Below are positions 54,806 through 64,000 of a stretch of DNA of 64,000 nucleotides, piece by piece. The position numbers and the translations under genes were made by a program. The notes under the pieces were generated by a model, which made no database searches, had not been told where the DNA came from, and was given only the letters and a program-made list of their open reading frames with translations. Location of the stretch: assembly GCA_024644235.1 (NCBI GenBank), contig JAHELJ010000006.1, positions 62,001 to 126,000 of the forward strand, read 5' to 3'. This DNA comes from Lewinellaceae bacterium. GTDB lineage: Bacteria; Bacteroidota; Bacteroidia; Chitinophagales; Saprospiraceae. Positions within the stretch are counted from its first letter, which is position 1. Each line of letters starts with the position of its first letter.

Positions 54806-56404
54806 TCAGAATCGAGCGGTAATGCCACCGAGCACATTCAGACCATAACTAGGATAGTTGTACCATCTCCTGTATTTGGTTGATGCCAGGTTATTGAGGT
54901 GCACAAACACACCTAGGCTTTTAGTAATGTAGTAATCGGCTGACAAGCTCACGTCAAAAAGTAAATTAGGTTCGTCTCCAAAATCCAGATCCACAAAAGA
55001 AACTGCATCACTGACATAAACCTCTGCGGTCAAACGAAGTGCTTGATCCAGTCCCGTGTAGGTGACACCTCCATTGGCTTGCAGTTTAGGTAGCATCCAG
55101 GCTTTGTCTTCCACAGTAGTGGTATAGATATTTTGAGATATCGATCCATGAACTTCCACATTCTTGAAAATCGGTCCCTTTACAGATCCCTTGAAGTAGA
55201 CAATGTCTACGGTGTCGTACAAAACGTCATACCGGATCCATGGCTTATCCAGATCGGCTTCGAAAAGAGCGAGATCCTTGGTCGGTTTGAAACCACCCTG
55301 TAAGCTGAATTCCAAGCCGGCGATTGTGCCCCGCAACCCCCCGTAGAAGTCAAAGTAGTGGGTGTTTCGCATATCGGCCAGTTCGGAAACAAGAAATGGA
55401 TTGTATTCGGAGAGAACCCGGTAGTTATTTTTCTGCAACTTACCACCGGCTCCGGCAAAGACAGATAGATTACCTCCTGCCAGATTTACCAGGACTTCCA
55501 CGTCGGGGAAATAACTGAATGACTCGTTTGCACTGGCCAGCCGGGCTCCTACTTTTGCCCTTATGGTATTGGTGCCAAAACTAAAAGACGGATTAATGAA
55601 AAAATTATTGAGCTTCTGAACGGTTGTGTCCTTCAGACGGGTAAGATCTGTCGCTAATTGAATCGTCAACGGATGATCTCCAAGCCATTTGGTTAGGCCT
55701 AAATCCAAAACTAATCCGCTCTCCTTTGTAGCGTGATTATTTGTGAGCCGGTATGCGTCAAATCCTGCCCAATAATTGAGGTTGCCCTGAGTTTCTCCAC
55801 TGTTATAGATTTTCGCTCCCAGTCCCACCATATTCAGCCGTTGCTGTACATCTTCTTTGGTAAATGTGGTGTCTTCACGATCGTAGCCATAGAAGTAATG
55901 ATTGTCTATGCTGACCTTGGCTGCGCCATCGACGGCGAAACCCTGATCAGTATATGCGGTACCTTTTAGCAGGAGATTGTTGTCCATAAAGCGTTGATTC
56001 TCTATATTCTTATCATTCGCAGAATGATGTAAAACCCTGGCTAGTAGATTACTTCCCTGTGTCGATCCAAACATATATCCAGCGTCGAGATATGGTGAAA
56101 TCGGGTAACCAAATCCAGCCTTCACGAAGCCATAATAGACCTCTGGTACTGGATCCATCTTGACCGGTGCTGCCTTTATCTGAGGAGCTTCGTAATCAAC
56201 CTGAAGTATACGCTCTTCAACCAAGTATGTGTACGCCTTGTCTTTCACCTGCTTTATCTCGGGAGCAGGCTGCAATCTGATTTTCGTAGCATCCGTAAGC
56301 CTCGCTTCGAAGTTCTTTATGACCTCTACCTTTTCTGCCGGCAGGTCTTGCCCGATCAATGGGGTAATCAACACAACCGATAATAAAAGACCCAGATATT
56401 TCAT
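54806..56404 (-). CDS. Outer-membrane beta-barrel protein, TonB-receptor-like
   Basis: A 532-residue protein with a signal peptide (YLGLLLSVVLITPLIGQ). A 60-residue periplasmic segment (AEKVEVIKNFEARLTDATKI, then APEIKQVKDKAY) follows, and then repeated beta-strand patterns to the end (GITARF). The terminal Phe is the outer-membrane barrel signature. There is no obvious plug with a TonB box. ATG 56404 starts 1 bp after the stop of the TPR protein gene upstream, so the two are cotranscribed and probably coupled. This TPR-plus-barrel pair may form an outer-membrane complex. Function unknown. Confidence 0.78.
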   Translation of the reverse strand: MKYLGLLLSVVLITPLIGQDLPAEKVEVIKNFEARLTDATKIRLQPAPEIKQVKDKAYTYLVEERILQVDYEAPQIKAAPVKMDPVPEVYYGFVKAGFGYPISPYLDAGYMFGSTQGSNLLARVLHHSANDKNIENQRFMDNNLLLKGTAYTDQGFAVDGAAKVSIDNHYFYGYDREDTTFTKEDVQQRLNMVGLGAKIYNSGETQGNLNYWAGFDAYRLTNNHATKESGLVLDLGLTKWLGDHPLTIQLATDLTRLKDTTVQKLNNFFINPSFSFGTNTIRAKVGARLASANESFSYFPDVEVLVNLAGGNLSVFAGAGGKLQKNNYRVLSEYNPFLVSELADMRNTHYFDFYGGLRGTIAGLEFSLQGGFKPTKDLALFEADLDKPWIRYDVLYDTVDIVYFKGSVKGPIFKNVEVHGSISQNIYTTTVEDKAWMLPKLQANGGVTYTGLDQALRLTAEVYVSDAVSFVDLDFGDEPNLLFDVSLSADYYITKSLGVFVHLNNLASTKYRRWYNYPSYGLNVLGGITARF

Positions 56405-56405
56405 G

Positions 56406-59400
56406 TTACTTTCGATTAGGACCATTATCTAATGGGACTAGGTTATTAGAACTTTCGTTTGAAATGCGACTGCGTGTTTTTTCCAGCGCTTCGATCTCTT
56501 TAAACTTGCGCTCGGCGATTGCAGCCAGTTCTGCATCATCAGCAAAATTGTCAAGGACAGCCTCAAGAGCCGCCTTGGCATTGAAAAGGTCATCCTTTGC
56601 CACCAGGATGTCGCTTAATAGGATCAGGCTCTTAGCTACCCAATAAGGATATGCTGCACTTTCTGTGTAAGAAGACCTGCAAAATGCTTCAGCCGCATCA
56701 ATGTCCTTTTCTCGAAATGCAATTTCCGCTCTGAGATATCTAGCTTCGGCAGTATACTCGTTATCCGACTTTGCTACCACTGAGCTAAAAAGAGTTTTGG
56801 CTTCCGCCAACTCTCCGGATTCATAAGCAATCTTTCCTTTGAAAAACTCCGCCACAGCTAATTCTTCCTGGGTAGCCCTGGGATTACTCATAACTTTTGA
56901 AGCATACATGGATGTTTCGGCTTTTCGACCGATTCGATAAGCAGACCGCATGGATCCCAGCTGGGCTTGAAATTTCGCATCAGGATCCGAAGCGATAGAT
57001 TCCAATGTTGAATAATACTCAAATGCCTTTTGAAATGCCTCAGCGTGGTTGTAGCAGATTAATGCAGCTTTTTCCAGGGAACGTTGATAGTAGTGGCTAT
57101 CGCCCTTCTTTACAACCCACTCGTAATCCAGTAAAGCACTGTCGTACTCACGCAAAATGGCATATGATTCTCCTCGATTGTAATGAGCTGGCAGTACCTG
57201 AAATCCTTGAGGATATTTCTGAAGGTAGTCAGAAAAAGCAGCCACAGCCTCTTCGTAATTGGCGTTTTCGTAATGTCTTTCAGCCACCGTGTAATTGAGT
57301 GAATCTCGCTCGCCTCCACTTACCTTGTAGCCAGGAATTGACTCAACGAAAGCAACATACTCATCCGGCTGCCCCAGGTCTTCGACGTAGATTTCTTCGA
57401 TAGCTGCCAGTGCATCTTTAGCTTCCTTTGAAGATGGGTTGTTTTCGAAAATAGTCTTGTAGTAAGCAAGTGCTTTTTGGGCATCTCCCAAATTATAGGT
57501 GATTAGGCCCAATTTCAAATAAGCCAGATTTATCAGTTCCGATTTTCCCCGGTAGTGCTGGACCAATCGCTCGAAAGGGGACAGGGCCTCCCGGAATCGC
57601 CCTTCTGATTGAAACGTTTCTCCCATTTCGTAAAGGGCGTCATCGGCATATGCTGAATTGGGATGCGTCCTGACCAATTCTTCAAGCGCCATAAGCTTTT
57701 GATCATTTCGATTTCTTAATCCCTGAATGATCGCCTTTTGAAAAAGGGCATATTCAAACCCGGGTGCACCGATATTGATGGCCTGGTCATAGTAGGTAAG
57801 CGCTTCCCTATAATCATTTCTTTTGAAGTAGCAATCACCTGCCCGCAAGTATGCGTCTGGTAGTATTTGTTGGGACATCATCTCATCAGCGACTCCGGAT
57901 CTGATCTGATCGATACTGCTGCTGAAATGCCTAAGTGCAGTACTATAGTTATTTGTTTTCAAATAATTGTATCCCATAGTATAGTTTGCAGCGGCTGCGG
58001 AAGAAGTGGCAGGGAGCTCATTTGCATTCTTTGCCAAGCTGAGAAACTGGCTCAATTCAGTTTTACTACGTTCAAATTGATTCTGCAGATAGTAGATCTC
58101 ACCCGACCAAAAAGTCGCCAATGCAGTAAGTCGAATATCCACCGGAGAACTCTTCGATTTTTCAAAGTAGGTCAAGGCTGATCCAAGCTTCCTCTGGGTG
58201 TAGTCTTCCAAACCTTGATAGTAGGTTACTTTCTGATATGCTTCTTTGATGCGGGGAGTAGGGTTATTGATTCCTTCTATGATGCGAATGGCGGCTAGAT
58301 AATCCTTTGTATTCACAAGAGTTTCGCTAAGAAGTTCTTGTGCTCTTGTATAGTATTTCGAAGTGGGTTGAAATCTTTGGTAAGCCACCACGGCATCACG
58401 GTCGAAATGAAGTTCAGTTGAAAGCCTGGCGTAGTGGAAAAGGGCTTCCTCCCGTAAGTCCTCATTGAATTCAAACCGGGTAACTTTTAAAAAGGCATTG
58501 CGTGCGGATGTCTTATCATCGATCTTGAGATAAGCATCTGCCAGGTAGTACATAGCGGACTGACCAAGCTCAGTTTCAGTATTATCCAACTCGCGAAAGT
58601 TCTCAATTGATGCTTCATACTTTCCGTTACGGTACTGCACATATGCCAACTGATAGAAGTCTTCCACTCGCATCCGGCGAGATCGCTCTTCGAAGTATTC
58701 CAGGTATGGCAGGGCCTTTTCATAGTCCCCCAGCTGAAAATACGCCTGACCCACAAGCTGATTGATCTCGTTTTGGTTCTTGACTCCCCTTTCAGTTGTG
58801 AAGGGTTCTGCATAGGCTACAACTTCGCCATATTGGCCCTGTGCAAAATAAATCTGGGCGACATAATACGGGATTAGATTGCGATAACGTGCAGAGTTCT
58901 GTACCCGTCTCCAGCTCGTGATGGCATCTTCATAGTTTTCCCCATAGAAGGCAGTGAGCCCATAGTAATAGTTACTATCGTCATGATAGGGGCCCTGAAC
59001 ATTTGACAGTGCAGCGAACTTAGCCCTTGCTTCATCAAATCTTTTCGTAGCAAACAGGCAGTAGGCATGTTTGAATTGGATTTCTTGCCGTTCGGCTTCA
59101 CCCATTCCACGAGTGTCCAACATGGCAAACATCTGAATGGCTTCGTCGTAGTTGCGATCATTGTAATAATAATTGGCGAGCTCCAGCAAGGCCGTATTAG
59201 CTGTGGGATCTGGTCTTTGAGAGCGCACGAAATCCATCATTAACTTCTTACCTTCAGGTTTGTTCAACCTGACGGCACTCTGGGCATAGAGCAATTCGGC
59301 CTTCTTTCGGACGATCCGGAAATCAGGTTCATTGGCAGGACTTTCTCGTTTGAGGACCTTTTCAAATTCAGCCTGAGCCATACTGTAGATACCCTGGTCA

Positions 59401-59522
59401 AAAAACTCGAGGCCTTTCTTAAATGATGCATTCGATTCGATATAGACAGCCGTTCTTTGACCATAGGAAAGAAGTGGCAATAAGATCCCTAGCATCAAAA
59501 TCCAAAGATTACTGGATTTCAT
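56406..59522 (-). CDS. Large secreted TPR protein
   Basis: A 1038-residue protein with a signal peptide (LWILMLGILLPLLSYGQ) and tetratricopeptide repeats almost to the C-terminus, recurring with the pattern (Y/F)..G..(Y/F)...A...(Y/F).....A. Examples are FDQGIYSMAQAEFEKVL, YYNDRNYDEAIQMFAML and FYLGDYEKALPYLEYF-like segments. The last about 20 residues are charged (KTRSRISNESSNN). TPR superhelices scaffold protein complexes; such long periplasmic examples occur widely in Bacteroidota without firm function. It is immediately followed by the barrel gene at 54806, its likely partner. A 199-bp region lies upstream to rocD. Confidence 0.9.
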   Translation of the reverse strand: MKSSNLWILMLGILLPLLSYGQRTAVYIESNASFKKGLEFFDQGIYSMAQAEFEKVLKRESPANEPDFRIVRKKAELLYAQSAVRLNKPEGKKLMMDFVRSQRPDPTANTALLELANYYYNDRNYDEAIQMFAMLDTRGMGEAERQEIQFKHAYCLFATKRFDEARAKFAALSNVQGPYHDDSNYYYGLTAFYGENYEDAITSWRRVQNSARYRNLIPYYVAQIYFAQGQYGEVVAYAEPFTTERGVKNQNEINQLVGQAYFQLGDYEKALPYLEYFEERSRRMRVEDFYQLAYVQYRNGKYEASIENFRELDNTETELGQSAMYYLADAYLKIDDKTSARNAFLKVTRFEFNEDLREEALFHYARLSTELHFDRDAVVAYQRFQPTSKYYTRAQELLSETLVNTKDYLAAIRIIEGINNPTPRIKEAYQKVTYYQGLEDYTQRKLGSALTYFEKSKSSPVDIRLTALATFWSGEIYYLQNQFERSKTELSQFLSLAKNANELPATSSAAAANYTMGYNYLKTNNYSTALRHFSSSIDQIRSGVADEMMSQQILPDAYLRAGDCYFKRNDYREALTYYDQAINIGAPGFEYALFQKAIIQGLRNRNDQKLMALEELVRTHPNSAYADDALYEMGETFQSEGRFREALSPFERLVQHYRGKSELINLAYLKLGLITYNLGDAQKALAYYKTIFENNPSSKEAKDALAAIEEIYVEDLGQPDEYVAFVESIPGYKVSGGERDSLNYTVAERHYENANYEEAVAAFSDYLQKYPQGFQVLPAHYNRGESYAILREYDSALLDYEWVVKKGDSHYYQRSLEKAALICYNHAEAFQKAFEYYSTLESIASDPDAKFQAQLGSMRSAYRIGRKAETSMYASKVMSNPRATQEELAVAEFFKGKIAYESGELAEAKTLFSSVVAKSDNEYTAEARYLRAEIAFREKDIDAAEAFCRSSYTESAAYPYWVAKSLILLSDILVAKDDLFNAKAALEAVLDNFADDAELAAIAERKFKEIEALEKTRSRISNESSNNLVPLDNGPNRK

Positions 59523-59721
59523 GAGTATGCGGTTTTATCCTGTTAACAGAGCAAACTAGCGGGTACGTATTCCACATTGTTTGACTCCGGTGAATTTAGA
59601 AAAATTTAACTTTTTCTAATACAAAAGGTAAAGATTACTAGGATAATATAGATTAGATTTTAAAGTAATAGGTAGTGTTGTCGGAGTAGATGCTGTTTTC
59701 ACTAACTCGCTATCTAACGGC

Positions 59722-60963
59722 TTATTCTTCGAATTTATTGACCGTACTGATAATAATTTCGCAGCATTCTTCCAGTTGCTCTTCGGAAATGATCAGCGGT
59801 GGTGCAAAACGAATGATATTGCCATGAGTCGGTTTGGCTAGCAATCCATTGTCTCGCAACGCCAGGCAGAGATTCCATGCAGTAGATGATTCAGGAGAAT
59901 CATCGATTACAATAGCATTCAACAATCCTTTCCCCCTAACTATACTAATCAGGTCGGACTGATTAACCAGCTCCTCCATACGTGACCGGAAGACTTGCCC
60001 CAAATGGGCTGCATTATCACATAGGTTTTCATCCTTTACGACCTGTAATGCTTCCATTGCAACAGCACAGGCTAGAGGGTTTCCACCAAAAGTCGATCCA
60101 TGTTCACCTGGTTTGATACTTAACATGACCTCGTCATCAGCCAGAACGGCAGAAACAGGAAAGACTCCGCCAGAAAGTGCTTTTCCAAGAATAACGATGT
60201 CCGGTCGTATCCCTACATGATCACAACAAAGCATTTTTCCGGTCCTGGCAATGCCTGTCTGGACTTCATCTGCAATAAATAGAACTTCCTTATCCTGGCA
60301 CAGCTTGTGAGCCTCCATCAAATAGCGATCTGTTGGAACAATAACACCGGCTTCTCCCTGAATGGGTTCCAACATAAAACCACAGACATTTGGATCCTCA
60401 AGAGCATTCTGCAGAGCCTCCAAGTCATTGTAAGGAATGATTTTGTAGCCGGGGACGAAAGGGCCAAAACCCCTGGTGCTGCTAGGATCTGCTGACGCCG
60501 AAATTGCACCTAACGTGCGGCCATGAAAATTTCCTGACACAAAAATGATTTTAGCCAGATTGGGTTCAATGCCTTTGACTTCGTAGGCCCACTTCCGGCA
60601 TAATTTTATTGCGGTCTCTACGGCTTCGACGCCAGTATTTACCGGCAGTACCTTGTCGTAGCCAAAGAACTCACAGATGTACTTTTCGTAGCGCCCCAGA
60701 ACGTCATTGTAAAACGCACGGGATGTCAAGGTTAAATGTTGAGCTTGTTCCGTCAGTGCATTGATAATTCTTGGATGACAATGGCCTTGATTCACAGCCG
60801 AATAGGCCGATAGAAAGTCATAGTAAGACTTTCCCTCCACGTCCCAAACCTTCACGCCTTTCCCCCGCGAAAGAACCACTGGAAGAGGATGATAATTGTA
60901 CGCCCCGAATCTATCTTCCAGTTCCATCAGTTCCTGGGAAGTATATGCTATTGTTTCCTCCAT
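59722..60963 (-). CDS. rocD: Ornithine aminotransferase
   Basis: A 413-residue class III aminotransferase that converts ornithine and 2-oxoglutarate to glutamate semialdehyde and glutamate. The family signatures are [61 protein letters not shown] and [18 protein letters not shown] with the PLP Lys. [13 protein letters not shown] follows. The [15 protein letters not shown] opening is typical of OAT rather than other class III enzymes. It lies 26 bp after coaE on the same strand. Its product feeds the P5C dehydrogenase at 29201. Confidence 0.95.
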   Translation of the reverse strand: MEETIAYTSQELMELEDRFGAYNYHPLPVVLSRGKGVKVWDVEGKSYYDFLSAYSAVNQGHCHPRIINALTEQAQHLTLTSRAFYNDVLGRYEKYICEFFGYDKVLPVNTGVEAVETAIKLCRKWAYEVKGIEPNLAKIIFVSGNFHGRTLGAISASADPSSTRGFGPFVPGYKIIPYNDLEALQNALEDPNVCGFMLEPIQGEAGVIVPTDRYLMEAHKLCQDKEVLFIADEVQTGIARTGKMLCCDHVGIRPDIVILGKALSGGVFPVSAVLADDEVMLSIKPGEHGSTFGGNPLACAVAMEALQVVKDENLCDNAAHLGQVFRSRMEELVNQSDLISIVRGKGLLNAIVIDDSPESSTAWNLCLALRDNGLLAKPTHGNIIRFAPPLIISEEQLEECCEIIISTVNKFEE

Positions 60964-60989
60964 TTGAAAGCGATTTTCAAAGGGTGAAA

Positions 60990-61598
60990 TTACCCATTTT
61001 CCACCTGATCTACCAGGCTTCGGTGGATATGCAAAACCTGACTGATTAGGGAAGATGTGCCCTCATTATTGATTACAAAGTCTGCAAGCATCAGCCTTCG
61101 TTCTTCCGGCCATTGATGCTTTACCCGCTCCATCACTTCGCTCTTGTTCACCTGATCTCTTGCCATTACCCGCTGCACCCTCAGCTCAAGGGGGGCGGAG
61201 ACATGGATGACTGCGTGGAGTTCGAGATAGCTGCCACTTTCAAAAATCAAAGCTGCCTCACGCAGGGTGTAGGGCGCATCCCTTTGCTGACCATGCCATT
61301 TGAGACTATCTTCATGAACACACGGGTGAACCAGTCCATTCAGTCTGATCAGTAAAGCATGGTTTCCAAATATCTGTTTGCTAACATATGATCTGTCCAA
61401 CTTGCCATCAGGCAGATATGCCGAGTCACCCAGCAGTGCTTTTATGTCTGTGATAAGAGCTGAATCTTCCTCCATCAAACGTCTGGCTTCCACGTCCGCA
61501 TGATAGATAGGGATGCCGATAGTGTCAAAGACCTGAGTGATGGTACTCTTCCCAGCCCCTATTCCTCCCGTGATGCCTACTTGCCACTGACTTGCCAT
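60990..61598 (-). CDS. coaE: Dephospho-CoA kinase
   Basis: A 202-residue P-loop kinase performing the last step of coenzyme A synthesis. [13 protein letters not shown] is the Walker A region, [11 protein letters not shown] the substrate-binding start, and [11 protein letters not shown] plus [23 protein letters not shown] further family motifs. The Arg-rich lid is [22 protein letters not shown] 61598 is chosen; the open frame to 61670 reads through a region without family features. It is divergent from the MazG-like gene and followed by rocD. Confidence 0.94.
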   Translation of the reverse strand: MASQWQVGITGGIGAGKSTITQVFDTIGIPIYHADVEARRLMEEDSALITDIKALLGDSAYLPDGKLDRSYVSKQIFGNHALLIRLNGLVHPCVHEDSLKWHGQQRDAPYTLREAALIFESGSYLELHAVIHVSAPLELRVQRVMARDQVNKSEVMERVKHQWPEERRLMLADFVINNEGTSSLISQVLHIHRSLVDQVENG

Positions 61599-61715
61599 AA
61601 GAATGATGCAAACTAGTAAATCGCAGATTCCACAAGGTGTGGAAAACTCGTGATTTGACTGAGAAAACATTCAAATAATTTGTAATATTTTGTGACCACT
61701 TAATCATTTCACGAT

Positions 61716-62210
61716 ATGAAGTTTGATGAACCAAGAGCATTGTCTGACGTAGCTCAGTTCCATAACACATTCGATCTGCCCATTGAGAGCGAACCTTTGG
61801 TGCCAACAAAAGATCGATGTCAACTGAGACTGAACCTAATTGAAGAGGAACTTGAGGAGCTGAAAGAGGCTATTGCCAGAAAAGACGTGGTAGAAATTGC
61901 CGACGCCTTCTGTGACCTGCAATATGTGCTATCAGGCGCCATACTTGAGTTTGGATTGGGCCCAAAGTTCAAGGTTCTTTTTGAGGAAGTTCAACGCTCA
62001 AATATGAGCAAGGTATGTCGATCTATGGCAGAAGCAGAAGCTACATTGCAACACTATCGTGATTCGAGCGGGACTGAAGGTGAAATTCGGCAGAAAGGGG
62101 ATCATTTTCTCGTGTATCGTAAAGAAGATGGGAAGGTCTTGAAAAGTGTGAACTATTCGGCAGCAGATTTGGAAGCAATCCTTCAGATATCTCTTGAGTT
62201 TTCGAAATGA
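61716..62210 (+). CDS. MazG-like nucleoside triphosphate pyrophosphohydrolase
   Basis: A 164-residue all-alpha NTP-PPase-like protein. The metal-binding motif is EEELEELKEAIARKD with the second acidic pair in EIADAFCDLQYVLSGAIL, the E-x-x-E ... E-x-x-D pattern of the MazG/PRA-PH superfamily. The C-terminal half (KVCRSMAEAEATLQHY; GDHFLVYRKEDGKVLKS) matches the group that has a bound strand extension. It probably removes pyrophosphate from abnormal or excess nucleotides. A perfect 13-bp inverted repeat follows its stop. Confidence 0.88.
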   Translation: MKFDEPRALSDVAQFHNTFDLPIESEPLVPTKDRCQLRLNLIEEELEELKEAIARKDVVEIADAFCDLQYVLSGAILEFGLGPKFKVLFEEVQRSNMSKVCRSMAEAEATLQHYRDSSGTEGEIRQKGDHFLVYRKEDGKVLKSVNYSAADLEAILQISLEFSK

Positions 62211-62218
62211 TCTAATAT

Positions 62219-62247
62219 TGTAAAAACTTGTAAAACAAGTTTTTACA
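62219..62247 (+). terminator. Perfect 13-bp inverted repeat, probable terminator
   Basis: TGTAAAAACTTGT and ACAAGTTTTTACA are separated by AAA, 8 bp after the MazG-like stop. It forms an A/T-rich hairpin but without a T-run beyond it, so termination is likely but a regulatory palindrome for the next gene is also possible. Confidence 0.6.
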
Positions 62248-62396
62248 TCAGCATCAAGAAGCACTACTTTAAGTTATTTGATAAGTTTTGTGGATGAAGT
62301 TTGTCAGGATAAAACTTCGTCATACGGTGAAAAATTTGCAATTTCGCAATCGATTTGGGAATTGAGGGAGACTGCTTTTGAATTAACGAACAACGT

Positions 62397-63512
62397 ATGT
62401 ATCTAGAGAGCGTTTTAGAAACAATCGGAAACACCCCACTCGTAAGACTACACCAACTCAAAGGAATCCCAGCAAAAGTTTTAGCAAAAGTCGAAGCTTA
62501 TAATCCTGGTCTGTCCGCAAAGGACCGGATTGTGAGATATATGATAGCCAAGGCTGAGCAGGAGGGCAAGATTCGTCCTGGAGCTACAATCATCGAGGCT
62601 ACCTCCGGAAACACAGGATATAGCTTGGCGCTGACCTGTGCCATCAAGGGATATAAATGTATTCTGACAATTACTTCCAAAGCCAGTAAAGAAAAGATTC
62701 AGGGTTTGAAGGCGTTGGGAGCCGAGGTTATTGTTTGTCCAGCAGACGCAGTACCGGAAGATCCTAAATCCTACTACTCTCAAGCAAAGTCCCTTGCTAA
62801 GCGCATTCCGAACTCTTACTACCTGAATCAGAATTTCAATACCGATAATATGGAGGCCCACTACCTGACTACAGGGCCTGAAATTTGGTACCAATCAAGC
62901 GAGAAGATCACTCACTTTGTATGCTGTGCTGGTACCGGCGGTACCATTAGCGGTTCAAGCCGATTTCTGAAAGAACAGAATCCCAACATAAAGGTAATTG
63001 CAGTAGATGGCCATGGATCCGTGCTCAAGAAATACCATGAAACGGGAGTTTATGATCGCAGCGTGATCAAACCGATCAGGATTGAGGGTTTGGGAAAAAC
63101 GATAATCCCGGCCAATGTCGATTTCTCTGTAATTGATTGGTTTATGCGGGTGAGTGATAAGGATGCCGCTCTGCGTGTACGCGAACTGGCGAAGATCGAA
63201 GGCCTTTTTGTAGGTTATTCGAGCGGAGCTGCTTTGCAGGCGGTCTATCAGCTCAAAAACCGGCTCAAACCAACTGACGTAGTGGTGATTCTTCTGGCGG
63301 ATCATGGTAGTCGTTACCTGAGCAAGATCTATAACGATCTTTGGATGAAAGAGCAAGGCTTTCTACCCGGCGTCGACGTTCGAGACGATGTTCTTCAAGA
63401 GCAGCATGAGGCCACTGACCAGTACTATTTCGGTAAATATTACGAAAGGTATACCAGGCTTCTGCGGCATCGATACCGCATTATAAAAGAGAATTTACAA
63501 CAAAGAATATAA
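62397..63512 (+). CDS. Cysteine synthase / cystathionine beta-synthase-like enzyme
   Basis: A 371-residue PLP enzyme of fold type II. It begins ESVLETIGNTPLVRL, has the PLP Lys in NPGLSAKDRIVRYM (usually N-P-G-G-S-x-K-D-R), the substrate loop EATSGNTGYSLAL and the phosphate loop CAGTGGTISGSSRFLKE. LLADHGSRYLSKIYNDLWM near the C-terminus is closer to cystathionine beta-synthase than to CysK. It lacks CBS regulatory domains, and its last about 60 residues are an extra charged tail. Whether it makes cysteine or cystathionine is not resolved. It overlaps the convergent cytochrome oxidase gene by 32 bp. Confidence 0.88.
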   Translation: MYLESVLETIGNTPLVRLHQLKGIPAKVLAKVEAYNPGLSAKDRIVRYMIAKAEQEGKIRPGATIIEATSGNTGYSLALTCAIKGYKCILTITSKASKEKIQGLKALGAEVIVCPADAVPEDPKSYYSQAKSLAKRIPNSYYLNQNFNTDNMEAHYLTTGPEIWYQSSEKITHFVCCAGTGGTISGSSRFLKEQNPNIKVIAVDGHGSVLKKYHETGVYDRSVIKPIRIEGLGKTIIPANVDFSVIDWFMRVSDKDAALRVRELAKIEGLFVGYSSGAALQAVYQLKNRLKPTDVVVILLADHGSRYLSKIYNDLWMKEQGFLPGVDVRDDVLQEQHEATDQYYFGKYYERYTRLLRHRYRIIKENLQQRI

Positions 63513-64000
63513 CCAGGTAGATCCAAAGCAGGTCGAGGAAGTGCCAGTAAAAGGTTAGCAGTTCTAGTTTGAGCTTCTTTTCGGGATCTGAAAAGTAGAG
63601 CAGTACAGTGACCGGGTCAACCATCTTTCTCAATGCTGTACTATAGAAGAGAACAAGGAAGGGCATACCAGCTATCACATGGAGGAAATGCACACCTGAG
63701 ATCAGGTAGAGATAGGATGCTCCTTGATTATGATCCACTGGGATTTTCTGGTTGAATAGCTCATTCCATCCGTAGAATTGACCAATTAGAAAGAAGATGG
63801 TCAAAACGATTGTAAATAGGAGAGCATGTTTGTATTTAGCTGTCTTATCCTGCCTGTAGTAAGATTTTGCCCTGTCAAGGACAACACTACTCAAAACCAA
63901 TATAATAACATTGAATACAAAGATTAAAGGAACTTTAATCGCTGGAGTGCCATGCTGAATTCTGCTGTATAGGTAGGCGAATGAAAATGCCAGAAAGAGT
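63481..64000 (-). CDS. Cytochrome c oxidase subunit III-like protein, C-terminal part
   Basis: A haem-copper oxidase subunit III fragment of at least 173 residues; its N-terminus lies beyond the right edge and the frame stays open to it. Membrane helices are visible (VPLIFVFNVIILVLSSVVL, FTIVLTIFFLIGQFYGW, SYLYLISGVHFLHVIAGMPFLVLFY and LTFYWHFLDLLWIYLVIFFV). The HFLHVIAG and YWHFLDLLWIYLV motifs are the subunit III signature. It supports aerobic respiration at the cytoplasmic membrane. Its 3' end overlaps the cysteine-synthase-like gene by 32 bp in opposite direction. Confidence 0.93.
   Translation of the reverse strand, partial: LFLAFSFAYLYSRIQHGTPAIKVPLIFVFNVIILVLSSVVLDRAKSYYRQDKTAKYKHALLFTIVLTIFFLIGQFYGWNELFNQKIPVDHNQGASYLYLISGVHFLHVIAGMPFLVLFYSTALRKMVDPVTVLLYFSDPEKKLKLELLTFYWHFLDLLWIYLVIFFVVNSLL

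Noticed and set aside
1-64000. tRNA, rRNA, transposase or integrase genes
   Set aside because: None could be recognised by eye; a tRNAscan and IS search would be needed to exclude short ones.

Overview
The window is a stretch of chromosome from a Bacteroidota bacterium. The evidence is: three proteins with type IX secretion (T9SS) C-terminal sorting domains; many outer-membrane beta-barrels; a propeller-type LytS kinase with a LytTR regulator; and Bacteroidota-style families (DUF5777, tRNA_anti-like OB-fold, YceI, DUF1501/DUF1800). Two sites also match the Bacteroidota -7 promoter element TAnnTTTG exactly. A futalosine hydrolase points to the futalosine route to menaquinone, and a cytochrome oxidase subunit III points to aerobic respiration. 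Saprospiria- or Cytophagia-like lineages seem plausible, but the window does not fix the order. No rRNA, tRNA, CRISPR array, transposase or prophage was seen.

Layout. 1-2.1 kb: end of pyrB and a secreted TlpA-like thioredoxin. 2.25-8.76 kb: a tightly overlapping seven-gene operon (YceI, hybrid kinase, LytTR regulator, cytochrome c lipoprotein, OB-fold protein, second YceI, DUF5777 barrel). 8.9-12.8 kb: fused acyl-CoA mutase IcmF opposite a TetR regulator. 12.8-18.4 kb: sterol-desaturase-like hydroxylase coupled to a rhodanese lipoprotein, a TMEM164/YwaF-like membrane protein, dinB, a NahK-like kinase and a barrel. 18.6-25.0 kb: a 2140-residue repeat protein exported by T9SS. 25-28.7 kb: PLP decarboxylase, divergent macrodomain protein, and a decayed polysaccharide locus (broken glycosyltransferases). 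28.7-37.5 kb: coaD, a P5C dehydrogenase, a Tricorn-like protease, an LRR T9SS cargo coupled to a PorV-like barrel, and mqnB. 37.5-37.85 kb: a non-coding array of three related repeats whose hairpins read as minus-strand terminators. 37.9-42.8 kb: nuclease plus HerA-like ATPase, a thioredoxin, ribD and an AP2-HNH protein. 42.8-51.9 kb: a glmM and two-cysteine-desulfurase operon, PAP2 phosphatase, lysA and a DUF1800/DUF1501 pair. 52.1-64 kb: SRPBCC protein and tpiA (with a 24-bp duplication at its start), a SET-domain protein, a TPR/barrel pair, rocD, coaE, a MazG-like hydrolase, a cysteine-synthase-like enzyme and a cytochrome oxidase subunit III fragment.

How the genes fit together. Housekeeping metabolism (pyrimidine, riboflavin, CoA, lysine, peptidoglycan precursor, glycolysis, menaquinone) is interleaved with envelope and secretion functions. 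RocD and the P5C dehydrogenase together convert ornithine to glutamate. The most unusual stretches are the YceI/kinase/cytochrome operon, the minus-strand repeat array next to the nuclease/HerA pair, the AP2-HNH protein without its central His, the decayed glycosyltransferase locus and the tpiA start duplication. All assignments are from motifs read by eye; no database search was run.
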